This document shows positions 1-28,229 of a stretch of DNA of 64,000 bases, one piece after another (positions within the stretch are counted from its first letter, which is position 1; each line of letters opens with the position of its first letter). Origin of the DNA: Cynocephalus volans. Taxonomy: Eukaryota > Chordata > Mammalia > Dermoptera > Cynocephalidae. A program made the translations under genes and the position numbers. Where the stretch lies: the NCBI RefSeq assembly GCF_027409185.1, contig NC_084469.1, positions 35,467,293-35,531,292 on the forward strand, in the 5' to 3' direction. The notes under the pieces were generated by a model. It was not told the DNA's origin. It made no database searches and worked only from the letters and a program-made list of their open reading frames with translations.

Positions 1-960
1 ATCTCTCTTGGCTCCGGGCCCTCGGGATCCGACTCCTCCCAGGAACTAGCGTCGAGGAAGTGGGAGGGACTGATCCCGGCCTGGCTCCCTGCCGCACTCC
101 GAGACTCCCCTGCGCATCCGGTTCCCGCTCCCTGCGCTCACGGACTCGGCGCCATCCCGTAACCCGGGGTCTCGACCCTTCCCGCCCCCGCCTGCAATCC
201 TCGGACCCAGCCCCCCGGCACTGGGTTTGAAGACAAGCGGTGGAGTTGCCTGGTTTGGGAACGGGCTGGGGACAGTTCGTGAGCCCTGAAATCTCTAGGG
301 AACACCAGCTCCCCTCGCCGTCCCTGTGTCTGTCCATCCTCCTGGGCTGACCGGGCCAGACCGGTCGACAGCCCCTGGTCTCTCCAGACCGCGTGCAGTG
401 CCCAGGCGAGTGACAGAGGAATAATTCCTGGGGCTAAGACCCACGGAAGAGGCGTCATTGAGCTGTGTGGCCGTCGGGGTATGGGGGAGCCAAGCTTTCC
501 AACCTGCGGCGTGGGGCGGGGCGCCGGGCCTGCGACCGGACGCGGCCCTGACCCCTACAACACCTGCCAGCACTGGCCCCGGGGCTTCCGGCTTGTGAGA
601 TCAGGTTGCCCCTACCCTCCCGTCTAGCCTCTGCTGTCCAGTTCCCTCCCAGAGGGAGACCCTCCTACTTGCCGCCTGAGACCCCCGGAAAGTAAGGGAC
701 TCTGAGGCACGCGGCCGCGTAAGTGCGGTCCCAGGCCTGTAGGTCCGGATTTGGGATTTTGCAGTGTTCCGTGGGCTTCTCTGTGAGCCTCTAAGCTGTT
801 AATACACAAACCATGCTCTTTACTTGGGGCTGCCAAGAGACCCGTCAAGATCTTGTGGAGTCAGTTGCGGACCACGCGTCCTGCTGTCCCCCAGCCCAGT
901 GCCTACTCCAGAGGGTCCTGCCAGCGGGGTTCTGACCTGCGGCAGTCCTGGGCCAGCCTG
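1..960. other. GC/CpG-rich non-coding stretch
   Basis: This stretch is GC-rich with many CpG dinucleotides and no reading frame I recognise. It could be a promoter-type CpG island. From memory, human synteny puts LINC00324 between AURKB and CTC1, so a non-coding transcript could start here. I see no conserved exon or splice pattern that proves this. Confidence 0.35.
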
Positions 961-1739
961 AGAACATCTCTGGGCTAAATCATTTTGTTCCACACCCCAA
1001 TCGTGTGATTTGTGGGGTCAGGCCCTTCCTCATGCCCAATCCATAGATACTTTGGTGAGGGACTTCAATGAGAAATTTGGCTCCAAGTTTTTTCTTTCCC
1101 AGGTGTCCCTGGCCAGACAGTGGGGGAGGGCATCAGAAGTCAGCTCAGCCTTTCCCATCAGTGTCCCAAGTTTTTCAGGCGGATGGAGAGGTTCTCACGG
1201 CTGACTGATCTTCTGTCATCTCCTCTCCACAGACTTTTCCAATTCCTGTCTCCCTCTTTTTTGGGCCCCAGCTTTCCCTGCCAAATTCTCCAGGCATCTC
1301 TTTCTTACCTGGTCTCAGGCATTTAATTTGTGCAGGGGGTGAGGCCTAAATCCTTTACAACCATTATGAAAGCTGAGGCCTCCTCTTCCTGGGAAAATGC
1401 ATACATTACCAGAGAATTCACCGATACTTTGAAGTCCCATCCATGGATTCTACTTTTAGGATCCAAGAACTAAGGGGTAAACAGCTGATCAGTATTTCAA
1501 CTTTGATAGAAGTATGTTGCATTTTTAACAGGAGTCAGCTTTACACTGAACGATTGAGTTCTAAGGTTTAACTCTGGGCAGTCACGGTGGTTTGAGAGAC
1601 TGGGTGGGAAACAGGAAAAGGTGAGATGTCCTTGGTGAATCTGAAGGCAATGGCGACTCCCCTCCCCGCCTCCCCCACCCCCAGGACCTCCCTAAGGGAC
1701 AATCCTGGCATCATCCTGAATTTCTCTCCCTTCTTCAGA

Positions 1740-2330
1740 CTCCGCATCCTATGTTATTGAGTCCTCTTTTTCTTTTTTAAAAAAATCCTAAACATGCCTT
1801 GTATTTATCTTTTCCTGTATCTGCCCTGGTGCAAGCCCTTGACGTTTCAGTAACCAACCCCTGCCCACCCCCAACATACTCTGATTGTAGCATTCATCTA
1901 TTACATAATTTAATTTAAATTTTTTTTGTGTTGTTTATTGTCTGTCACTCCCTCCCCTCCAGTATAAACTCCAGTAGGGCAGAACTTTTCATCTCTTTGT
2001 TCCCTGCTCAGTTCCCAGAGCCCAGAACAACGCCTGTTACACAGCAGTGATTTAATAGAACATATGGCGAGTTTCTACTTGGTCTTTTAGACTTAGCTCA
2101 CCTCCACCAGGAAGCCTTCCCTGACCACCCCCACCCTCAGACCAGATGAAATGCCCCTTTTCTCAGTGTTCTCACGGCACCCTCGTCCGTGCCCTTAGCG
2201 CACTGTGTTGTGATTGTGTCTTTCCAGGAGCGCTGAGAAAAGGGGCTGTGCCTTATTCATTTGGTTAAGCTCCGCGTCCAGCCGAGTGCTTGGCACAAAC
2301 GTGGTCTCAGCGGTGCTGCATCACTTGCTT
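1740..2330 (+). repeat. L2 LINE 3'-end fragments
   Basis: Two successive pieces resemble the 3' end of L2 in sense orientation. Each shows the typical run of 'aagccttccctgaccaccc', a stretch near 'taaactccagtagggcag', and a 'cctggcaca'-like end. They are heavily diverged, so they are old mammalian repeats. Boundaries are approximate. Confidence 0.5.
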
Positions 2331-3124
2331 GACCTCAAGATAGCAATTCCTTCGAGCCAAGACTTTTGCTTAGACATCTTACAGTGGTTCTTGGGGCAAA
2401 GGATGGTGTCTATACCTTTCTGCCTATCTTCCTAGGGGGGTTAGGCCCTGCCAACAGTCCACGGATCCCATTTCTCGCCTTCTCTACGGCTCAGTGCTGC
2501 AGAAACGCGCCCTATTCTTCCCCACCAGGCTCCTGGAAACCCCACCAGAATGTCTCTCTCTTTACTCCGTGTTCACTTGGTCCCAGCCGTTCAGCGACCT
2601 CTTGCAGAAAACCAGATGGCACCAGGCCAGTCAAATCCTGCCACTAACTCCGAACCCTAACTTCCCGCTTGTGGAGAGGGATTGAAGTAGCTACACGGAA
2701 AAGGTTATAATGTACATATAAAATATTAAATGATGAGGCCCCAAACCAAAAGAAATACAATGAAGACCCAAGCAAAACAAAGCGGCTCAAGTCCCAGGGT
2801 AGGGGACGAGGCCTGCGCGAAGGGGTGGCCCTTCCCGCCGAGGGTGGGTGGCCTCGGGGGCTAGTGCCCCCGCACAGTGCAGTGTGGCGTCAGCCGGGCA
2901 GAGGCGCTCCGGGCCCGCGCGGGGCTCCCGCCGGGCTCAGACGACCGTCTTTAAGGGTTGCAGCCTTCCGAGATCAGCCGTTCGGCCCAGCAGGAAAATC
3001 CGGGTGCTCTAGGGGTGGAACTGAAGCTCTTGCGCTCTCTGATATAAAAGCAACCCATACATTCACTAGGGAATGCGGATTCTGCCACAAAATGGTAGGA
3101 AATTCTATATTCTCTGTTGAATAG
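2331..3124. other. Intergenic DNA with a small CpG patch
   Basis: Mostly unique sequence. A short CpG-rich patch lies at about 2800-2960, upstream of the tRNA cluster on the plus strand. I see no convincing gene. An AAAA run near 3090 could serve as the Pol III terminator (TTTT on the minus strand) of the first tRNA gene. Confidence 0.3.
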
Positions 3125-3198
3125 AGGCACCGCTGGGATTCGAACCCAGGATCTCCTGTTTACTAGACAGGCGCTTTAACCAACTAAGCCACGGCGCC
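3125..3198 (-). tRNA. tRNA-Thr(AGT)
   Basis: The reverse complement folds as a complete 74-nt tRNA. It begins GGCGCCGTGGCTTAGTTGG (A box), has the anticodon loop CTAGTAA with anticodon AGT, a T arm containing GGTTCGAATCC (B box), and acceptor strands GGCGCCG/CGGTGCC. There is no intron and CCA is not encoded, as expected in eukaryotes. It is the first of three minus-strand tRNA genes just beyond the CTC1 3' end. All invariant positions look intact, so it is probably functional. Confidence 0.96.
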
Positions 3199-3461
3199 AA
3201 ACCTACCCAGGATGTCTTTATGGGTGTCCTACAGGAATACAGCCGTGGCTTTTTCCAGATTTTTGTTTGTTTGTTTATTTTTTAAATTAGGGATTCCCTC
3301 CAATGTTGAAAGAAGTAAATTAAAGATCTAAAATCCAGCCAAGACTGTATGATTGGGGAACCCCCTGGGTTCTAGAATTCTGCGAGCGGGGTATTTACAG
3401 GTGCCAACTGGATCAGATTCTCCACCTTGGAGAAGGTTAAGCACGTTGAGACAAAAGGGCG

Positions 3462-3544
3462 CGTAGTCGGCAGGATTCGAACCTGCGCGGGGAAGACCCC
3501 AATGGATTTCTAGTCCATCGCCTTAACCACTCGGCCACGACTAC
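3462..3544 (-). tRNA. tRNA-Ser(AGA)
   Basis: The reverse complement is a class II tRNA with a long variable arm. It starts GTAGTCGTGGCCGAGTGG, carries anticodon AGA in CTAGAAA, and ends CCTGCCGACTAC plus a G discriminator. The B box GGTTCGAATCC is perfect. The variable arm is a GGGG/CCCC stem with a four-base TCTT loop, giving 83 nt. Human copies I remember have a three-base loop and 82 nt. An AAAA run at about 3453-3456 gives a TTTT terminator on the minus strand. It is probably functional, with a one-base variable-loop difference. Confidence 0.95.
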
Positions 3545-3950
3545 AAGAACCTCTTGGAGTTTTTCATCTCACACTTTTCTTAGTTCCCACGCTCCAGGAA
3601 CATTTCATTATGCCTTCCTCGGCTCCAGGGCCGCAACGGCGGGAGCGCCGAAAAACAGAACCGAGATCAACCTTCCGCTCGCGGCCGCGCCCCACAGAGC
3701 TCCGCCTTTCTGAGATCCTCGTCCTCGATATTCCCCATCCTCCCACCGGCCTCCAGAACGCGCTCGACGGCCGCTGGGAGCGTTCCCTGCGCCCAGGTCA
3801 AGAGAACTCCGCCCTCCCAAGCCCAGAGGAGCGCTGGCAATTCAGGTTTTGAGAAGCGACAGGAGTAATGTCGTTTTGTGATCAGGAGGCGCCCGATTTC
3901 TGCCAGCAACTTCCGTTGCTGACAGGATGAGAAAAGAGAAAACTGCCACT

Positions 3951-4024
3951 TGGCCCGTACGGGGATCGAACCCGCGACCTTGGCGTTATTAGCACCACGC
4001 TCTAACCAACTGAGCTAACCGGCC
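3951..4024 (-). tRNA. tRNA-Ile(AAT)
   Basis: The reverse complement is a complete 74-nt tRNA. It begins GGCCGGTTAGCTCAGTTGG, has anticodon AAT in the loop CTAATAA, and a T arm GGTTCGATCCC with acceptor strands GGCCGGT/ACGGGCC. A-runs 15-25 bp to its left give TTTT terminators on the minus strand. It matters beyond translation because the SINEs scattered through the window are clearly derived from this tRNA species. The gene differs from them by its CGCCAAGGTCGCGGG segment and the absence of one extra base in the T loop. Confidence 0.97.
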
Positions 4025-4182
4025 GGCTGCTCCGAGTTTCTCTCTGGAACCTTACATATGGCATTGCTGAAGTATGAGCACGACGCTAAACTCATCAAAC
4101 TTGGCATGCGGGCTTTACCGCTACCCAAACTTCTTCCAAGAACAAACTGGAAGGAATCCCTAATAGCCAGGAGGAAATGCCC

Positions 4183-4288
4183 CTTAGAACGCGGTGTTGT
4201 TAACTCCAAGATCAAGGGTTCAGCTCTCCTTACCGGCCAAGCACGAAAAACAAAACACTACAAAAAAAAAAAAAAAAAAAAAAAAAAA
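4183..4288 (+). mobile_element. tRNA-Ile-derived SINE (CYN-like), 5'-truncated, long A tail
   Basis: The 3' part of a tRNA-Ile-like SINE is followed by about 27 A residues. It is flanked by the target-site duplication GAAATGCCC (4174-4182 and 4289-4297). The insertion lies about 160 bp from the tRNA-Ile(AAT) gene that it resembles. The 5' end starts within the D arm, so it is truncated. Confidence 0.8.
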
Positions 4289-4297
4289 GAAATGCCC

Positions 4298-4874
4298 TCC
4301 GAGGAGCTCCAAGAGGTGTAGCTCGGCTCTATTTCTCCACCCAGCTAGCAGACCCCACGAAAGAAATGTGGACACACCAGCCATTTGGCACCCCCAAATA
4401 ATTGCTCCTGCAACCCCTAATTGTGACCTACAAGCGCCTGCTGATTTCATGGTGTTGATAAAGGATGCGCCTTAGGCCTGGCCCTGGGGAAACCCACAGT
4501 GCTAAACCCTTTGACTGGGGTTCTATAGTAGCTTCCTCACCTGCCCCTCCTAGAGCTGGGTGCTTCCCTCCCCCCACAGCCACATACTCATCTTGCGCTT
4601 CCCAACAACTCTAGGTTCTCATACTTGACTTCTTCCCGGGCCCGGCCTTGTTAACCAAGACCATCATAGCCATGTTCTCTACCCTACCCCCAATTCTCCA
4701 ATTTACTCCTTTAAACGCTTGACTGGTATGGTCTTCTCCACTGGACCAGAAGCTCTTCTCTTCCAAATCACTTTCCACCTTTGGCACTGGTGGCAAACAA
4801 AGGGCTGAAATGGTGAACAAGAGACCAGCCTCCAGGGAATCAGGAGGTCTGGGCCCCCATAAGAGCACAAGTGA
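4298..4874. other. Spacer between the tRNA cluster and the CTC1 3' end
   Basis: No gene or clear repeat was seen. This separates the SINE beside tRNA-Ile from the probable CTC1 cleavage site. From memory, long CTC1 3' UTR isoforms in human may run into this region. Confidence 0.4.
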
Positions 4875-4892
4875 GAAACATCATCAGAGAAC

Positions 4893-4898
4893 TTTATT
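4893..4898 (-). terminator. CTC1: CTC1 poly(A) signal AATAAA
   Basis: TTTATT on the plus strand reads AATAAA on the minus strand, about 390 bp beyond the CTC1 stop codon. Cleavage would fall near 4870-4880. It is the first canonical signal that I see after the stop. Confidence 0.65.
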
Positions 4899-5284
4899 GC
4901 AGGCCAAAGGGCCTGTAACCAGCACCTCCACAAGGGGAAAGTCTTCTGTTCCTCCAGCTCATGCCACAAAGGCCGAACCCAGGTGCTCAGAGCCACCTGC
5001 AAGTGCAGGTGCCCTGACCCCAACCACAGAGGAAATATCAACAGCACCATGATTTGCTTGTTTCCAAAATTTCTCCAAGGCAGTCTGGCACCAGAATACC
5101 AAGGAGGAGAAATTGCAGTGAGAGGTAATTTGTGAAGAGGTAGAAATTTGTGGATCCAAGGATCTGGAGTCCTGGTTCAATCACAGAGAAAGTAGGGGCC
5201 ACAACAAGGGGGAAGAGCCGGGACCCAGGCCTCAAGGTTTCCAGCAAGGCAAGAACAACTTTCAGGCCATCCTTGGAGTTCAGG

Positions 5285-24615
<19,331 letters not shown>

Positions 24616-24669
24616 GGTGGGCCGAGGCTCCGCCCCGCAGGTGCGCGTGCGCGGGAGAGTGCCGCTGGG

Positions 24670-24677
24670 TGACGTCA
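24670..24677. promoter_or_regulatory. Full palindromic CRE (TGACGTCA)
   Basis: A perfect CREB/ATF site 55 bp upstream of the CTC1 start codon, inside the CpG-rich divergent promoter. Such promoter-proximal full CREs are often bound constitutively. Confidence 0.7.
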
Positions 24678-24829
24678 CCTGCGGGCGCGCTTTCTCCTTA
24701 AAGTAGCCCGGGCACGTCATTCGTACTTGTGTTATGGCCTTCATTGGCTAATGTAATTATTTGCTGAACTGTCTCCGCAAGGACGTGAAACTGCATGCAT
24801 TTTCACAGACGTTAGTTCAAGACTGAATT

Positions 24830-24939
24830 GTGGGACGTAAGTCACTCCCCAAGAACCGATAGGCAAGCCCGTCAGCGACCCCGCCCACGAATTTTCCCGC
24901 CGCCACGAGGGCGCTCTGGGACGCAAGAGACGTTCGCAA
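24830..24939 (+). other. PFAS: Candidate PFAS 5' non-coding exon
   Basis: A strong splice donor, CGCAA|GTGAGTATGG, lies after position 24939 in the CpG island. PFAS needs an upstream non-coding exon because its start codon at 28230 follows an intron acceptor. This donor is the best candidate. The left edge is a guess. Confidence 0.45.
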
Positions 24940-25329
24940 GTGAGTATGGCTACCGCGTGCAGGCCCGGACCCCACTGTCAGGTGTAGGTAGCCTTTCGTC
25001 GCCCAACCCAGGCTTGATCCAAGCCGCTTCGGTATCCCCACTAGGCCGAGATGCGTCCAGCTGGGGCCTGCGTGCCTGCTTTAGTGGAGGCTCCCGTTCA
25101 TCCGACTGTGCGCGCGTTACGCAGAATCCTGGCATGGCCGGCCCCACGTATGGTCAGGCCCGAAGCTACTCGTTGGGGATACAGCCCTGACGCAGGCAAA
25201 CCCTGTCCCTGCGCTCTCATAGCATATATTTCACTGGGAATGATAGAAGAAAGTCAAGTGGCTTAATAAGGTTATTTCAGGAAGACTGACTGAAATGGGG
25301 GAGAGGCTGAGGGGTGCTGGGAATCAAGA

Positions 25330-26720
25330 GTTCATTCAGTCAAGAAGTTTTATTTACTTATTTGTTGCTTTTTAAGGCCCTGGGTGTTGTTCTAAGCCTT
25401 TAATTCCGCGGAGATGAAGCAGCTACAGCCAGTGACCACAGAGATTTTATTCTAGTGGGGGACATAGAACGAAAAACAAATGAAAATATCAAATAGTGAT
25501 AAGTACTATATAAGAATTAAAATAGGGCCGTCTAACAGTAGCTACTTAAGAACGGCTAGTCAAATAAGGCCTTTCCAAGAAGATGAATTTCACTGAAATC
25601 TAAACAAGAAAGAGCTAGACTTGCAAATATCAGGGTGAAAAAAATGCCTTCCAGGACTGAGGTTGGCAAGTTAGAGGAATAGAAAAGAAGCTAATGTGGT
25701 TGGTGCATTGTGAATGAGAGAGAATGGTGTGAAATAGAGTTGGCGAGGTAGGCCAGAGAGTGGCCAGACCAGGTGTGCCAGGGTACTGAGTTGGGATTTT
25801 ATACCATGTGTGGTGAGAAGCCATGATCTCCTTTCTCCTGACTTGTGAATGAATTGTGGCTGTGCAGGACTGGTCAGAAGGCTTATGCATTAGTCCAGAT
25901 GAGTGATGGTGGTTGCTTGTATCAGAGTGAGGTAGTAGAGATGGAAAGACAAGAGATTTCAGATTTGTTTGGAAATAGATTTGCTGATGGATTGGGTATA
26001 GAGAGACTGAGAGAAAGAAGAATTAAGGTTCCTTCTTGTGTTTTTGGCTTCTGCAACTGACTGGATGATGGTAATGTTTACTAAGATGGGGAAGACCAAG
26101 GGAACAGCAAGTGTGTCAAAATGATAAATCAAAAATCTTGTTTTGGCCATAACAAGCTATTCTTTATGTTTATGGGACATCTATTTGGAGATGTCATGTA
26201 AGCATTTGAATGTACTAGTCTAAAGTTTCAGGGAGAGTGAACATTGAGTAAAGTTATAGAATCCATTGGCAAATATCAGCTTGAACCACGTGAAATTACC
26301 GTTTTTAGCCAAAAAATCATTTAATGCTAGCAATTTTATCGGTTCGATCTACTAAGCGATATTTACAGCTACAGGATTGAATGAGGTCACTTAAGAGCGT
26401 GTAGAGAGAAATGAAAGAAGGACAGAACCATGGGCACCCAATAGTAGAGGCTGAGCAGAAGAGTAGGAGCCAGCACAGGTAACTGAGAAGGAGCAACCAG
26501 AAGGTCGGAAGAATGTCAGGGGAGAGTGGTGTCATTGAAGCCAAGAGAGGAAGGTGTTTCAAGAAGTAGGGAATGAATAAGTCAAATGCTACTGTGAGTT
26601 CAAGTAAGATAAGAACAGTGAAGTGACGTCTGGATTGGCAACATCACGATCCTTGGTGACCTGGACAGAGTAGTCAAGAAATTCAGTTTTGAATAAGTTA
26701 AGTTTGAGATGTTAGTGAGT
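25330..26720 (-). repeat. Long diverged L2-like block
   Basis: The start shows 'gttcattcagtcaagaagtt' and 'attttattctagtgggggac'. Later come 'tgggattttataccatgtgt' and 'gtgagttcaagtaagataag'. These read as the reverse complement of an extended L2 3' region. Assignment of the interior is from memory and tentative. Confidence 0.4.
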
Positions 26721-26757
26721 CAACCCACTGGGGATGTGAGGCAGTGAACTTCCTTCC

Positions 26758-27163
26758 TGTGTTAGTCCATTTCTGTTGCTTATAACAAAATACACAGAAC
26801 CGGGTAATTTATAAAGAAGATAAAATTTATTGCTTACAGTTTCAGAGGCTCATGGTCTAGGGAACACATCTAGTGAGGGTCTTGGTGGTGGTGACAGTGA
26901 TGGCAGGGTATCACACTGCAGAAATGCCAGAGCAGACAGAGCAGAGACCAATCTCCTCATTCACTCTCTTTAAAGCCCTGCAATCCATGTCCGTGACCAC
27001 ATTTTTAAACCATTCACTATGGCATGGTCCTACAACTTAATCACCTCTTCAAGGCCTCACCTTTCAATTGTCATAATAGGATTTCCCACCCTCAACAGTT
27101 ACAGAGGGGATTAAGATTTTAGTATATGAAATTTGGGGGACACAGTTCAGTCAATCTACAGCA
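26758..27163 (-). mobile_element. MaLR LTR fossil (MST-like)
   Basis: The plus strand starts TGTGTTAGTCCATTTCTGTT and ends CAATCTACAGCA. This is the reverse complement of an MST-type solo LTR about 400 bp long. A short CTTCC duplication may flank it. It is an old, non-coding relic. Confidence 0.7.
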
Positions 27164-27595
27164 CTTCCCTTCTGCTTCCTTGGGAAGAAACTCTACATCT
27201 GTGAGCCCTGTATGTGTGATCATGGTTAGATGAACAGTGCAGATCTGTTTCAGCTCTGCTGAGGAGGGAGTTGTCCCCAAGTGCTGTTGGTGAGATCTGT
27301 GCTCATACTGAAGAATTGGGGGGCCTTGGTTGGGGGTAGGTATAGGCATTCTAGGAGAGGAGTAAAGGAAAACTGGAGACCAGGCAGGGTTTGGTGAGCA
27401 AAGCCAGGGTCCTGCTGAGAAACAGTGGGATCAGAAATTAGAAAGGTAGTTGGGGATAGAAGTGGAGAGCTTTTGAATGTCAGGCTAAAGGTTTTGGATT
27501 TACCTTGAGCAGGGACATAGTATTTTGAAAGCATTGAAGTGAAGGAACTGTCATTTGACTTCATCAGCTCATCCTCCAGGTTTAAGCTTAGGTGC

Positions 27596-27830
27596 TGTCT
27601 TAGTTGAGGCTGCTATAACAAAGTATACTAAACATAGACTGGGTGGCTTATAATCAGCAGAAATTTATTTCTCAGAGTTCTGGAGGCTGGAAGTCCAAGA
27701 TCAGGGTGCCAGCAATGGTTGGGTTCTGGCGAGTGCTCCATTTTGGGTTGCAGACAACTGACTTCTTGTATCTTCACATGGTGGAAAGAGAGCTCGCTCT
27801 TGAAAGTCTTTCCTGATTCCTAAGTGCTGG
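27596..27830 (-). mobile_element. MaLR-type LTR fossil, partial
   Basis: 'taacaaagtatactaaacat' then 'gactgggtggcttataatca' and 'agttctggaggctggaagtc' match the reverse complement of MLT1/MST-class LTR ends. It is partial and more diverged than its neighbour. Confidence 0.5.
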
Positions 27831-27879
27831 TTGGTACTTATAGTCCCTTCTCCTTAACCATACTGGACTGGAAATGTTT

Positions 27880-28005
27880 GGGTGCTTGCCTGTCTCCCTC
27901 AATAAAATGTAAGCTCTATAAGGGGAGAAATGTTTTCTGCCTTGTTCGCACCATGTTCCTAAGACCTTGACTGGGGCCCAGCAAAGGGCAGGTGCTCTGG
28001 GAACG
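27880..28005 (+). repeat. L2 3'-end fragment
   Basis: 'aataaaatgtaagctctata' and 'aggggagaaatgttttctgc' correspond to the sense L2 terminus. Located just upstream of the first PFAS coding exon. Confidence 0.5.
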
Positions 28006-28229
28006 TGTCAAGGATGTACCTGTACACCCCCCTCCCACATTACTAAATTCCCAAAGTTTCATTTTTCAGGTTGCCTTGTTTCTCAGAATGCTCCTATTAC
28101 TTTTCTCTACCCCATCCCTAGTGCCTCACCTGTCCTTGAAACTTGAAATCAGTTTAACAGATATGCTTTATAGTTACTGCTATTTTTTAGGAATCTAACT
28201 CCACTCTCCAGTAAGGGACACCTGCAGAG

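Larger units (their letters stand above)
24616..24939. promoter_or_regulatory. Divergent CTC1/PFAS promoter (CpG-rich)
   Basis: The CTC1 start codon (minus, 24615) and the probable PFAS first exon (plus, ending about 24939) lie head to head in CpG-rich DNA. Visible elements are a full CRE at 24670-24677, an inverted CCAAT box (ATTGG) near 24743 and several GC-rich boxes. No TATA box is placed convincingly. A housekeeping-type bidirectional promoter is the natural reading. Exact start sites cannot be read from sequence alone. Confidence 0.7.
24940..28227 (+). other. PFAS: PFAS first intron (inferred), repeat-rich
   Basis: This stretch lies between the candidate first exon and the first coding exon. 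It holds the end of the CpG island, a long L2-like block, two MaLR LTR fossils and an L2 end. No coding exon was found in it. Confidence 0.5.

Noticed and set aside
1-3000. LINC00324 orthologue
   Set aside because: Synteny suggests it, but I cannot recall its sequence well enough to identify exons. Only a CpG-rich region is recorded.
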